The notes beneath the pieces were generated by a model that worked only from the letters and a program-made list of their open reading frames with translations, searched no databases and had not been told where the DNA came from. DNA of 31,656 nt from UBA1163 sp049513055 (GTDB taxonomy: Bacteria; Desulfobacterota; BSN033; UBA1163), in contig JBEKWN010000028.1 of the NCBI GenBank assembly GCA_049513055.1, forward strand, positions 1 to 31,656. The letters are read 5' to 3'. Positions within the stretch are counted from its first letter, which is position 1, and each line of letters begins with the position of its first letter. Positions 1 to 8,014 of this stretch are shown in pieces. The position numbers and the translations under genes were made by a program.

Positions 1-69
1 CTTCCACCTACTACTCTTCATCCAACGTTAGCTATGAAACCTGATGATTACGGGAAGAAATATGCATGA
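1..69 (+). CDS. C-terminal end of an unidentified protein (partial)
   Basis: Reading frame 1 is open from the first base to a TGA at 67-69 and encodes 22 residues ending in DDYGKKYA. A terminator-like hairpin follows about 50 bases later, which supports this being the real end of a plus-strand gene that begins outside the window. The stretch is too short to assign to a family, and chance openness cannot be excluded. Confidence 0.45.
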   Translation, partial: LPPTTLHPTLAMKPDDYGKKYA

Positions 70-118
70 TTAAATGAAGAGGGACTTTTTGTAAGTCACC
101 TGTGCTCACTTCAACCCT

Positions 119-149
119 GCCTTGCGCAGGGCGTCAGCAAGGCTTTTTT
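119..149 (+). terminator. Rho-independent terminator
   Basis: A perfect 7-bp stem (GCCTTGC at 119-125, GCAAGGC at 137-143) with an 11-base loop is followed directly by six T residues (144-149). An alternative stem, CCCTGC/GCAGGG, overlaps its left side. It lies about 50 bases after the stop codon at 67-69 and would end transcription of that gene. Confidence 0.7.
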
Positions 150-275
150 CTCCTCACGGAAAATGATACATAGAGGGCAGGTAAATGCATTACAATATTA
201 AATGACTTCGCCGTCATATGTTCAGGATAAAGAATAAAAACGCTTTGTCCTAATTCACTGAGCAGTAAGCGCACT

Positions 276-1013
276 TCATTTCTGCAGATAAATCATGACA
301 AATAGCTGATTAAACCGTTTGCCTAAGAATCGGAATGTCTGTAGAATGCTTTTGTTCTTAACAACGGTTGCGCGTGAATATGTAGGGTAGGAGAGAGAAT
401 AGCGAGTAACACCCAAGCCTTGCACAACTGCCTCTATATAAGATACATCAAGGCCTTCTTTTACTGATTCTAAAAAGCATCGTTTATGGGATGGCGACAT
501 CCCATCCGCAATCTCTGTTACAACCTCCTGAGGCGGGTTCTTTCTGAGATCATAGAGGAAGGCCTCTCCTCTTTCCTTGAGCACCCTTCTGATCTCGGAG
601 AATGCTCTCGTTAACGTGCTGAGATGGTGTAAAACACCGAAACTGACTATAACATCAAAAACATTATCTTCAAAAGCCATATGGTTAATGTCCGAAAGCA
701 TGAGTGTTAGGTTTGATATACCCTCACTCGTGTTGATAATATGTGCTTCGGTAAGCATCTCACCCGAGATATCAATTCCGTATACACGGCAGGCAGGCAA
801 CCTTTTTGCAAACTCACGTGCTAGACTACCCAATCCTGTGCCAATATCTAGAATACAACTCTTTTCCTGGTTCGGCTTCATAATGATTTCGTCAGCGATC
901 AAGGGGTAATTGCTGTACATAATATCTCTATTCATGCGTAGGTATTCCTTCACGGCCTCGCTTTCCAAAGACAGGCCGAATTCTTCGCTTATTTTTATAT
1001 TCCCTCTATCCAT
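276..1013 (-). CDS. Class I SAM-dependent methyltransferase
   Basis: The 245-residue protein has the Rossmann-fold methyltransferase core. Motif I is ILDIGTGLG (residues 54-62), the acidic ribose-binding end of strand 2 is GIDIS with D81, SDIN lies at 107-110, and the strand-4 segment FDVIVSFGVLHHL is at 119-131. This arrangement is typical of the Methyltransf_11/25 families, which methylate small molecules, quinone precursors or natural products. The substrate cannot be read from the sequence. No strong ribosome site precedes the ATG at 1013. A near-consensus promoter lies about 80 bases upstream, inside the remnant of the neighbouring ABC ATPase, so the gene is probably transcribed alone. 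Confidence 0.85.
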   Translation of the reverse strand: MDRGNIKISEEFGLSLESEAVKEYLRMNRDIMYSNYPLIADEIIMKPNQEKSCILDIGTGLGSLAREFAKRLPACRVYGIDISGEMLTEAHIINTSEGISNLTLMLSDINHMAFEDNVFDVIVSFGVLHHLSTLTRAFSEIRRVLKERGEAFLYDLRKNPPQEVVTEIADGMSPSHKRCFLESVKEGLDVSYIEAVVQGLGVTRYSLSYPTYSRATVVKNKSILQTFRFLGKRFNQLFVMIYLQK

Positions 1014-1093
1014 GCTGGGGTCCCTATGAATAAAAATGCAACATGCAACAATAATTCCTGTGGTGTATGCCAGAATTGCTCTTCAAGGATAGG

Positions 1094-1122
1094 AGTATAA
1101 GCAACATGTTCTATTATGTCAA
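1094..1122 (-). promoter_or_regulatory. Sigma70-type promoter for the methyltransferase
   Basis: On the minus strand, TTGACA (1122-1117) and TATACT (1099-1094) are separated by 17 bases, very close to the consensus. The -35 hexamer forms the last two sense codons of the truncated ABC ATPase. The predicted start near 1087 would give a leader of about 75 bases before the ATG at 1013. Confidence 0.6.
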
Positions 1123-1311
1123 TAAAATGTTGGTTTTCCCGCATCCATTGGGACCTACCAGTGTGATGAACTTGCCGGCTTTGAAGGAAAAATTGACGTT
1201 ATCCAGTACACGAAGGCTTCCCTGAAACCCTTTCTCTTTGACCAAGGTGCTCGAAAAGGTCTTTGTCAGGCCTTCCACTCTCAGATAATCTTTAATTCCG
1301 ATTCGTGCCAT
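1114..1311 (-). pseudogene. Truncated ABC transporter ATPase (NitT/TauT-like)
   Basis: The ATG at 1311 follows the binding-protein stop codon after one base (TAAAATG), the tight coupling expected in an ABC operon. The 65 residues resemble the start of a nitrate/sulfonate/taurine-type ATPase: a strand with VEGLTKTF, then LDNVNFSF, then the Walker A box GPNGCGKT. The frame stops five residues after Walker A. The usual remaining ~190 residues (Q-loop, signature, Walker B, H-loop) are absent, and I see no continuation in the other frames down to the methyltransferase. The product cannot be an active ATPase. The loss probably came from a deletion or from insertion of the sequence that now carries the methyltransferase. 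Confidence 0.8.
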
Positions 1312-1312
1312 T

Positions 1313-2269
1313 TTATTCCTGATAGTAAAGTTGGCTTGTATCAACATGCTTTTGAAATAACCCCTCTTTCTTGAAAACCTCGAAGTAAGGCTGGCCGAAT
1401 GACTTATTGTACTGTTCTACCTTGGTCCATGGTTCCCAGGGAATTTTCATGGCAAAAGGTTCGGGTAAGTTCGTATATTTGGGAAGGAATTTTCTTGCCT
1501 CCCCTTCATTGGTCTGGATAAAATCCACCCCTTTATAAATGGCGGCTTTTACTTTCTTCGCTAATGTAGGTTTCTCCTTTAAGAATTTTGAGTTGAAGGC
1601 AAAGGCGGCCCCTGGGTACCCGTTTGGGAGGTTAAGGGCAGAGAGAGGAGATTTCGACAAATACCTGCCCACCCCCTTTGCCTCCGCCATCATCCCGAAA
1701 GGTTCTGGAGTGAAGTAAGCATCAATTTGACCGGCTGCTAAGGCCTGAACAATATTCCCGGGTGGAATCTCAATTAAAGTAACTTCTTTGTTTGGATCAA
1801 AATGGGGCCTCAATACCGCTTTCGCTAGTGCAAGGGATGAAATTCCAGGAAAAGTCCCCACCCTTTTTCCCTTCAGATCCTTCGTCTCCTTGAGCGGTGA
1901 ATCCTTTGCCACCATGAGTACAAAGGACGAGTCCGTCGGTCCTAAAGGACCGTAAACAAGGAAAAACTTAAAGGTCCCGGGCTGATTCTGTTCCACCAAC
2001 CAATGACCAATAATTGAGCCTGCTCCATCGGCATCAATGCGGCCAGCCACCAGAGCATCAACAAGTAGCGTTCCGGACTCAAAAGGAGTATTTACCACTT
2101 TAAGTCCCTGCTCTTGAAAATAGCCCTTTTCAAGAGCGACAAAGGTCGGAAGGCTGATGACGAGTGTAAGATATCCAATCTTTACCTCCTCCTGTGCCAC
2201 AGAAAGGTTAAGGTTTAAGAACATCAGCGCAAAAACCAAAATCCCAACAACCAACCATTTCTTATTCAT
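1313..2269 (-). CDS. ABC transporter substrate-binding protein (NMT1/SsuA-like)
   Basis: This periplasmic binding protein of 318 residues belongs to the NitT/TauT-like group. The start at 2269 is preferred to an upstream codon because GAGGAGG lies directly ahead of it and a clean signal peptide follows: MNKKW, a hydrophobic core of about 17 residues, and LSVAQ near the cleavage site. Typical family features are KIGYLTL at the mature N-terminus, the GTLLVDALVAGRIDADG segment, LKGKRVGTFPG, and ALAAGQIDAYFTPEPF. The ligand is unknown; the neighbouring CoA ligase suggests an organic acid, but that is inference. Its partners are broken (permease remnant upstream, truncated ATPase downstream), so it may be an orphan or may serve a transporter encoded elsewhere. 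Confidence 0.85.
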   Translation of the reverse strand: MNKKWLVVGILVFALMFLNLNLSVAQEEVKIGYLTLVISLPTFVALEKGYFQEQGLKVVNTPFESGTLLVDALVAGRIDADGAGSIIGHWLVEQNQPGTFKFFLVYGPLGPTDSSFVLMVAKDSPLKETKDLKGKRVGTFPGISSLALAKAVLRPHFDPNKEVTLIEIPPGNIVQALAAGQIDAYFTPEPFGMMAEAKGVGRYLSKSPLSALNLPNGYPGAAFAFNSKFLKEKPTLAKKVKAAIYKGVDFIQTNEGEARKFLPKYTNLPEPFAMKIPWEPWTKVEQYNKSFGQPYFEVFKKEGLFQKHVDTSQLYYQE

Positions 2270-2325
2270 AAATCCTCCTCCTATTCGTGTTTTAAATCTC
2301 AATTCCTAATTCTTATCTTTTGATT

Positions 2326-2628
2326 CTATCTCCCTCCCCAATGGATAACTTCTTCTTCCAATTTAATAAATCCCTTATTCATTCCATATCCGATGAGACC
2401 GGAAATGACGATGGTAGCTTACATCTGTGGAATTTGATAGGTCATATGGGCATTGTAGATGAGATGGCCCAATCCCTTATCCGTCCCAATAAACATCTCC
2501 AAAATGACGACGATGATGAGCGTCAAGGCGGATACCAGGTACCAGATGTGAAGCAGAGCTAACAGTCCGATGAAGGCCTCTCTTTCAGAGATGAAATCAC
2601 GCCACTTCTCGTAGGTTGTATCTGTTTC
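2326..2628 (-). pseudogene. ABC permease remnant, C-terminal part with in-frame stop
   Basis: Reading the minus strand directly after the CoA ligase stop, in the same frame, gives about 100 codons resembling the end of a SsuC/TauC-type permease: EKWRDFISEREAFIGLL, then SALTLIIVVILEMFIGTDKG, GLGHLIYNAHMTYQIPQM, and finally ATIVISGLIGYGMNKGF up to a TAG at 2326-2328. Between QM and ATIV there is a TAA at 2419-2421, where family members commonly have a Tyr-like codon; one base change would explain it. The N-terminal half, with the first membrane spans, is missing. The gene is therefore broken twice. Its position between ligase and binding protein matches the usual permease slot of such an operon. 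Confidence 0.8.
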
Positions 2629-4134
2629 CTATAACTGTCTTTTGGCAATCTTTCCTGTGCTCGACTTGGGCAGGAAGTCCTTGAATTCGAGTTGCCGAGG
2701 CATCTTAAAATTGGCCAGTCTTTCTTTACAGAAGGACAGGATCTCCCGATGCGTGGCCGTCTCGCCATGTTTTAGAACGACGATCGCTCTCAACACCTGA
2801 CCCCGCCTTGGATCCGGGATTCCCACGACGGCTGCTTCCTGGACTTTGGGATGGTTAAGCAATACGGTCTCTACCTCTGATGGATAGACATTGAGGCCTC
2901 CGCTTATGACCATATCGTCAGCCCGACCCAGGACATACAGATAACCATCCTCATCAAATCGTCCTAAGTCTCCGGAATGATACCATCCGTCCCTAATCTT
3001 TTTGGCCGTGGCCTTGGGATCTTTGAAATATCCTTTCATGATTTGAGGCCCACGGGCAATAATCTCCCCTATCTGACCCACTTCGACTTCTTTTCCATCT
3101 TGACCTATGATCTTCAGCTCTGCCCTGGGAGCTGCTTTCCCAGCACTCGCCATCTTCCGTTGAGCATCCTTCAAATGAGTATGCGTGAGAAGGGGAGAGG
3201 TTTCGGTTGCTCCATAGCCCTGAAGAGGTTGGAGGTATGGATATCGTTCTCCAAATTCCTTCATCAACTGTTCCGGAACGACCGTCCCCATCATAGCGAT
3301 TGCTCTTAAACTGGAACAATCATACCGCTCCCAATGGGGAATATTCAAAATCAATTGGAAAATGGGTGGACTAGCAAAGAAAAAAGTAATCCGATGGTTT
3401 TGGATCGCATCGAGAATTTTTTTCGGTTTCATCTCATCAATGACAGAGACCGACATCCCGGATTCCACCATCAAATTCAGGATGCAGGGACCAGTGATGT
3501 GAGAGATGGGGAGAACAAGACCATGGGTGTCTTGCTCAGATATTAGCACGGCATGATGCAAGGTTTCAGGGAAGTAGGTGAGATGATCGTTTGTGAGAAC
3601 GACCCCCTTCGGTCTTCCTGTCGTCCCAGAGGTATAAAGGTAGAGGGATTCATCTTCTTCTTGAAGGGGAGTCGAAATTTTTTCAGAGGATTCCTTTTCG
3701 ATGATCTCTTCATAGGAGTGCCAATCCCTGATATCTTTCCCCTCAGCCCCCGTCACAACGATATGCTGCAGGGTAGGAACAGTTTTTAGCACGCGATCAA
3801 TGAAAACTTTCTGTCCAACATTGGTAATAATGGCAGAAACCTCCGCATCCTGAAAAATTGGCTCCATTTCGTCAGGGCTGAGACGAAAATCGAGGAGAAC
3901 AGCAATGGCTCCAATTTTCAGGATGGCAAAGTAAGCCACACAGAACTCAGGACAGTTTTGAAAAAGCAGGGCAACGTGATCTCCCTTTTTGACCCCAACA
4001 TTGAGGAGTCGATTAGCTAATCGGTTAGAAAGGGTGTTAAGGTCAGAGAAGGTAATCTTCTCTTCCTTAAACAGAATGGCAGGTTTAGTTGGCCTTTCCT
4101 TAGCCTGCTTTTCCAAATAGTCTCGGACGATCAT
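2629..4134 (-). CDS. Acyl-CoA ligase (AMP-forming, class I adenylating)
   Basis: This 501-residue enzyme activates a carboxylic acid to its acyl-CoA by way of an acyl-adenylate. Visible motifs are the P-loop TSGTTGRPKGV (168-178), GYGATE (306-311), the A7/A8 region GWYHSGDLGRF with D389, the hinge stretch GRADDMVISGG, and the catalytic lysine in STGKIAKRQ (K495) near the C-terminus. The length is normal for fatty- or aromatic-acid CoA ligases. The ATG at 4134 is preceded by a GAGGATCC-type ribosome site. It is the first gene of a minus-strand unit with the ABC permease remnant, binding protein and ATPase remnant, an arrangement suggesting import and activation of an organic acid. The substrate is not determined. 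Confidence 0.9.
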   Translation of the reverse strand: MIVRDYLEKQAKERPTKPAILFKEEKITFSDLNTLSNRLANRLLNVGVKKGDHVALLFQNCPEFCVAYFAILKIGAIAVLLDFRLSPDEMEPIFQDAEVSAIITNVGQKVFIDRVLKTVPTLQHIVVTGAEGKDIRDWHSYEEIIEKESSEKISTPLQEEDESLYLYTSGTTGRPKGVVLTNDHLTYFPETLHHAVLISEQDTHGLVLPISHITGPCILNLMVESGMSVSVIDEMKPKKILDAIQNHRITFFFASPPIFQLILNIPHWERYDCSSLRAIAMMGTVVPEQLMKEFGERYPYLQPLQGYGATETSPLLTHTHLKDAQRKMASAGKAAPRAELKIIGQDGKEVEVGQIGEIIARGPQIMKGYFKDPKATAKKIRDGWYHSGDLGRFDEDGYLYVLGRADDMVISGGLNVYPSEVETVLLNHPKVQEAAVVGIPDPRRGQVLRAIVVLKHGETATHREILSFCKERLANFKMPRQLEFKDFLPKSSTGKIAKRQL

Positions 4135-4453
4135 GATGGATCCTCAGCACGTTTAAACGGCAATAACAATAATATATTACTATTTCCTAAGTCAAATCCG
4201 AATCGTTGTTCAAGGGCTTGACAGAATGGAAAAACATATGTAGGATAACCGCATATAACCTACCAATACCATTAGAAAAAACAGAATTTGTTACGTACAG
4301 CTTGCCAATACCTACTCTTTGTCCAAACTGAAGATATCCGGTTGAAATCTGCAGTATTTGGCAAAAATCTTCTGGCAATGATTACAGGAAGAACTTATTG
4401 CTGAGTTTGACGCTGTTAGTAAGGTTCTTACTTTTTCATATCTCTGATGAATC
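4135..4453. other. Intergenic region between divergent transcription units
   Basis: About 320 bases lie between the minus-strand ligase and the plus-strand oxidoreductase. A possible minus-strand promoter is present: TTGACT (4195-4190) and TATTAT (4174-4169), with a short 15-base spacer. An open frame at 4187-4378 (minus) has no ribosome site and no recognisable motif, so I do not call it a gene. Nothing else structured was seen. Confidence 0.4.
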
Positions 4454-4462
4454 TGTTATAAT
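4454..4462 (+). promoter_or_regulatory. Extended -10 promoter abutting the start codon
   Basis: TGTTATAAT at 4454-4462 is a TGn-extended consensus -10 box. A convincing -35 hexamer is absent at 17 bases. Only ten bases separate it from the ATG at 4473, which would place the transcription start within about two bases of the start codon. Confidence 0.5.
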
Positions 4463-4472
4463 CCGGTCTCAT

Positions 4473-5966
4473 ATGGTTAAGAGATACGATGTCATCGTTA
4501 TTGGATCCGGAATGGGAGGGTTGACCGCTGCCGCCCTTCTTGCGAAGAAAGGGTTGAAGGCCCTTCTCCTCGAAAAAGAGAAACAGGTGGGAGGTTATGT
4601 CGTCTCCTTCAAAAGGCATGGGGCCACCTTTGATGCGACAGGTGCGTTTGTCGGAGGATGTCAGGAGGGCGGAGAATTATATCAAATCCTTAAAGAGATT
4701 GGGGCATACGAGGAGATTGAATTTATTCCTATTCACCATATCCGAAATATCTATCCCGGTTTTGAAGTTCATCTCCGTGAGGGTGGATTCAGTTCCTACC
4801 CGGAAGCCCTCATGGATCTCTTCCCCGAAGAAGAGAAGGGGTTGAAGGCCTATCTCTCCCTGGTCAAACGAATTGGGGATGAAGTGGAATCTTATTCTGA
4901 GATCACTCCAATCAAGAAGATTCTCTTTCCTTTCTACTTCAGAAATCTTATCCGGTTTCACCAAACGAGTCACAGGGAAATTCTAAATCGCCTTTTTAAA
5001 GGAGGGGAGATCAAGATGGCCCTCCACACCCTTCCGATCACAGACCCCCCTTCGAGGCTCTCTTTTCTTTTCACAGCCATCCTGATCAGCAAGTCTCTCA
5101 TGGGAGGCGTTTTTTATCCTAAAGGAGGCACGGGGAGGATTTCTCAAGCCATGGCCAACTCTTTTCTCCGTTATGGCGGGGAAATTCATCTTCGAACAGA
5201 GGTGGATCAAATTCTGATAAAAGATGGAAGGGTCAAAGGGGTGCTGACAAAGGATGGAGAAATATTTCAAGCCCCATTGGTCATCTCCAATATGAATCCG
5301 AATCTTCTGGCCAAGAGTCTCCCTTTTGAATTTCAAAAATCTTTTACGAAAAAGTTTAGTCACCTCGAATATTCACTTTCCGGTTTCCTCCTCTACGTTG
5401 CCACTGATTTGGATGTGAAAGGAATGGGCCTTCCCTATTTCACCTATCTCCGGTTCCTCTCTGACTTGGAGGAGGAAGACCGGATGTTGCAAAGAGGTGA
5501 GGTCCCGAAGAATCCGACGACAATGGTATCCATCCCCACGCTTCTCGACCCTTCATTGGCCCCAACAGGTCAACATCTCCTAAAAGTTCTTGTGACCGTT
5601 CCCTATCGTTACCAGGAGAGGTGGGGAGGGGGGGATCCTGTGAAATATCGCCACATCAAAGAGGAATTTTCTCAAAAGATTCTTCAACAGTTAGAAGGGA
5701 AGTTGATTCCTGGTCTGAGAAACCATCTCCTCTTTTATGAAGCTGCCACCCCCTTGACCTTAGAGCGATATACCGGAAATGAAATGGGTGCGATGTATGG
5801 CCTGGCCTCCACACCCAAGCAGGTCGGGAATTTAAGACCTCCCCATCAGACCCCTATCCCAGGCCTCTTTCAAGTCGGCCACTATACCCGACCCTCTCAC
5901 GGCATTGTGGGCGCAAGTCTTTCGGGCTTCATTGCCGCCAGGATCATCCTGAAGAAAATGACGTGA
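4473..5966 (+). CDS. Phytoene desaturase-like FAD/NAD(P)-binding oxidoreductase
   Basis: A 497-residue flavoprotein of the CrtI/CrtISO-like family (COG1233). The N-terminal dinucleotide-binding fold is MVKRYDVIVIGSGMGGL (GSGMGG at 11-16), followed by LLLEKEKQVGGY, the usual FAD ribose-binding Glu with GG. The C-terminal FAD motif is IPGLFQVGHY then PSHGIVGASLSG. Family members desaturate or isomerise polyenes or saturate lipids; the real substrate is unknown because no carotenoid genes are nearby. The ATG at 4473 is chosen because the conserved fold begins there; the open frame extends upstream but contains the promoter. No Shine-Dalgarno sequence precedes it, which fits a leaderless message. 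Confidence 0.85.
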   Translation: MVKRYDVIVIGSGMGGLTAAALLAKKGLKALLLEKEKQVGGYVVSFKRHGATFDATGAFVGGCQEGGELYQILKEIGAYEEIEFIPIHHIRNIYPGFEVHLREGGFSSYPEALMDLFPEEEKGLKAYLSLVKRIGDEVESYSEITPIKKILFPFYFRNLIRFHQTSHREILNRLFKGGEIKMALHTLPITDPPSRLSFLFTAILISKSLMGGVFYPKGGTGRISQAMANSFLRYGGEIHLRTEVDQILIKDGRVKGVLTKDGEIFQAPLVISNMNPNLLAKSLPFEFQKSFTKKFSHLEYSLSGFLLYVATDLDVKGMGLPYFTYLRFLSDLEEEDRMLQRGEVPKNPTTMVSIPTLLDPSLAPTGQHLLKVLVTVPYRYQERWGGGDPVKYRHIKEEFSQKILQQLEGKLIPGLRNHLLFYEAATPLTLERYTGNEMGAMYGLASTPKQVGNLRPPHQTPIPGLFQVGHYTRPSHGIVGASLSGFIAARIILKKMT

Positions 5967-5989
5967 CCGTTTCCGTGATCCGTGACCGT
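5962..5989. repeat. Short direct repeat
   Basis: CGTGACCGT occurs at 5962-5970 and again at 5981-5989, with a related CCGTGATC between them. It spans the stop codon of the preceding gene. Its function is unknown. Confidence 0.45.
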
Positions 5990-6042
5990 AAATCCCAATC
6001 TCTAATCCCTAAACACAAATCCCAAAATAAAGTGAAATAAGG

Positions 6043-6072
6043 TTGAAAATACCCATTCGGACATTTTACAAT
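6043..6072 (+). promoter_or_regulatory. Promoter with start at or next to the ATG
   Basis: TTGAAA (6043-6048) and TACAAT (6067-6072) are separated by 18 bases. The ATG of the radical SAM gene lies only seven bases after the -10 box (6080), the usual distance to the transcription start. No Shine-Dalgarno sequence could fit, so the message is predicted to be leaderless. Confidence 0.55.
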
Positions 6073-6079
6073 TCCCCCG

Positions 6080-7657
6080 ATGGGAAGACTTGACTTTATT
6101 TTTCTCCATGTCCCCAAGCTGACCAATTATTACCGGCCGATCAATCATTTCATCTGGATCAACTTCCTGCCCATGGGGCTTCTTGGATTGGCCGACCTTC
6201 TCCAACAGCATAGCATTTCCACCCAAGTCGTACACCTGGGAGTGGAGTGGATTGAAAATCACGATTTTTCCATCCTTTCCTATCTCAAGGAGAAGACACC
6301 CCGGGTGGTGGCTATGGATCTTCACTGGCACCATCAGAGTTTCGATGTGATGGAGACGGTTAAGAAGATCAAAGCCGCTTTTCCTCAAACCTACATTCTT
6401 TTAGGTGGGTTCACCGCCAGTTTTTTTCATGAAGAGATCATGAGGAACTTCGACGGAGTGGATGGGATCATTCGCGGTGAAGCAGAAGTTCCCATTTTGG
6501 AATTGGCGAATGCGCTCCTGCAAAGGAAGGAAGATCTTTTTTCCATCCCCAACCTCACCTGGAGAAGGAAAGGGAGAATTCTTATCAATCCCCTTTCTTA
6601 TATCGCCTCGGAGAAAGAACTGAATGACCTTTCCTTCACCAACTTCCCGTTGTTGAAAAATCATCCCACCTACATCCGTTATATCGGTCAACCCTTCTAT
6701 GTCAAGGGAGTTTCCAAGGAGAAGAATTTCTGGATGTATTCTCTCAAATCACCCATCTGTCATCTCACTGTGGGAAGAGGGTGCCCTGTTCAATGCACCT
6801 GGTGCGGCGGCGGTCGTTCATCTCTGGAGACCATCACGGGCAGAAAAGAAGTGACCTTTAGAGGGGTAGAGAGTGTTCTTCAATCCATTCGAGAAGCGAT
6901 CTCCTATGGATATGAAACATTCCACATCTGCTTCGATCCTTATCCCCAGAAGCCTCAATATTTCCTCGAGCTTTTCTCTCGCATCCGGGAGGAAAAGATT
7001 AGGATGGAATGTTTCTTCGAATCCTTTGGACTCCCCACCATCGATTTTATCAAGTCTTTTAAAGAGACCTTTCCCGGCCCCAAATCCCTGATTGCCCTCT
7101 CTCCTGACGTCGGGTTGGACAAAATGAGAAAGATTCATAAAGGGTATTCGTATTCCAATCATGCCCTGATGGAGTCTCTTGACCAGTTAAAAGCCAACGG
7201 AGTCTTCTGTGACCTTTTCTTCATCCTCGGTGTCCCCTTTGAGAAGGAAGTAGATGTTCAACAGACGATTCGACTCCAAAAGATGATCCGAGACCGGTAT
7301 CCCAATGTGAGAGGAATTCGAACTTTCACGATCGAGATGGAGCCGGGCTCGCCCTGGCACCTTGATCCCGAGGAATACGGTGTAAAAACCTCACTTAATA
7401 ACTTTATGGATTTTTACCATTACCATTCTGGGGACAAGAGCGCTTTTTCTTCTTTGGGGTATTCCATCCCCGATTATTTCGAAGAGGAGAAAGATGAGAG
7501 GGGATTTGAGGAGGCATTACAGAAGATCAAGTGCCGTCATTTTTGCTTCATCCATCCCGAAGCCAGAAAATCGTCAACCCCCTTCTGGGGAAGGAGGCTC
7601 TGTGATCTTTCGAGTCTATTTTGGAAGGTAAAAGGTTTGGCAGCGAAGATACGTTGA
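6080..7657 (+). CDS. B12-binding-domain radical SAM protein
   Basis: This protein has 525 residues. The N-terminal ~160 residues resemble a cobalamin-binding Rossmann domain: FLPMGLLGLADLLQQHS, then TYILLGGFTASFF (about 104-116) and DGIIRGEAEVPILELANAL. The His of the classical DxHxxG motif is not evident, as in many B12/radical SAM enzymes. The radical SAM core starts at GRGCPVQCTWCGGG, with cluster cysteines C235, C239 and C242 (CxxxCxxC). Such enzymes perform methylations or ring rearrangements on inert carbon, so the product could be a lipid, cofactor or natural product. It sits alone behind its own promoter, after the CrtI-like gene. The start is the first ATG after that promoter. The specific reaction is unknown. 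Confidence 0.85.
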   Translation: MGRLDFIFLHVPKLTNYYRPINHFIWINFLPMGLLGLADLLQQHSISTQVVHLGVEWIENHDFSILSYLKEKTPRVVAMDLHWHHQSFDVMETVKKIKAAFPQTYILLGGFTASFFHEEIMRNFDGVDGIIRGEAEVPILELANALLQRKEDLFSIPNLTWRRKGRILINPLSYIASEKELNDLSFTNFPLLKNHPTYIRYIGQPFYVKGVSKEKNFWMYSLKSPICHLTVGRGCPVQCTWCGGGRSSLETITGRKEVTFRGVESVLQSIREAISYGYETFHICFDPYPQKPQYFLELFSRIREEKIRMECFFESFGLPTIDFIKSFKETFPGPKSLIALSPDVGLDKMRKIHKGYSYSNHALMESLDQLKANGVFCDLFFILGVPFEKEVDVQQTIRLQKMIRDRYPNVRGIRTFTIEMEPGSPWHLDPEEYGVKTSLNNFMDFYHYHSGDKSAFSSLGYSIPDYFEEEKDERGFEEALQKIKCRHFCFIHPEARKSSTPFWGRRLCDLSSLFWKVKGLAAKIR

Positions 7658-7704
7658 TACTCCAGGCCCCTTAGAAAAAGTCTTTTCCCGCCGCGACAGG
7701 CAGT

Positions 7705-7785
7705 GTAGAGGAATTTCTGAAATTGATGAAGGAAGTTTCACAAACCAAGGTTCTGGTATTAAAACCAGGAGAAACAGTAGCATAA
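7705..7785 (+). pseudogene. C-terminal gene scrap
   Basis: A short frame, VEEFLKLMKEVSQTKVLVL then KPGETVA and a TAA at 7783-7785, reads like the end of a protein. It has no start codon context and the same frame carries a stop about 35 bases upstream (TAG in CTTAGAAA). It lies between the radical SAM gene and the inverted repeat, with no partner sequence seen. I interpret it as a remnant of a deleted gene of unknown family. Confidence 0.35.
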
Positions 7786-7788
7786 GTT

Positions 7789-7930
7789 AAATTCCAAGCA
7801 CCAATTACCAAATTTCAAATAATCTCAAATTACCCAATGCTCCAATAGTCAAAACACCTCTCTCTAATATTTGAAATTTTGGTCATTGGAATATTGGTTA
7901 TTGTTTGGTTATTGGTACTTGGAATTTGGT
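7789..7930. repeat. Imperfect inverted repeat (~140 bp, AT-rich)
   Basis: The left arm (7789-7823) contains AATTCCAAGCACCAATTACC followed by AAATTTCAAATAAT. The right arm (about 7865-7930) read in reverse complement contains CCAAATTCCAAGTACCAATA and CCAATGACCAAAATTTCAAA. The two arms could fold into a long imperfect hairpin. The sequence is made of variations on AATTCCAA/CCAAT words, like low-complexity intergenic repeats found scattered in some environmental bacterial genomes. No coding potential was seen, and no terminal target-site duplication was recognised. Confidence 0.65.
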
Positions 7931-8014
7931 GATTATCAAATGATTTAATTCGTTCCAACTATTCGCAAGGTTCAATAGAGATAGTTAATCCAAGAAGATT
8001 GTGAGGCAAAGAGC

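Noticed and set aside
2320..2562. 80-codon plus-strand frame
   Set aside because: It is the antisense shadow of the permease remnant, whose minus-strand reading matches a known family.
4187..4378. 63-codon minus-strand open frame upstream of the CoA ligase
   Set aside because: No ribosome site, no recognisable motif, and it overlaps the probable ligase promoter.
7789..7930. CRISPR array or tRNA cluster
   Set aside because: The repeats are inverted and irregular, without constant spacers, and no cloverleaf can be drawn.
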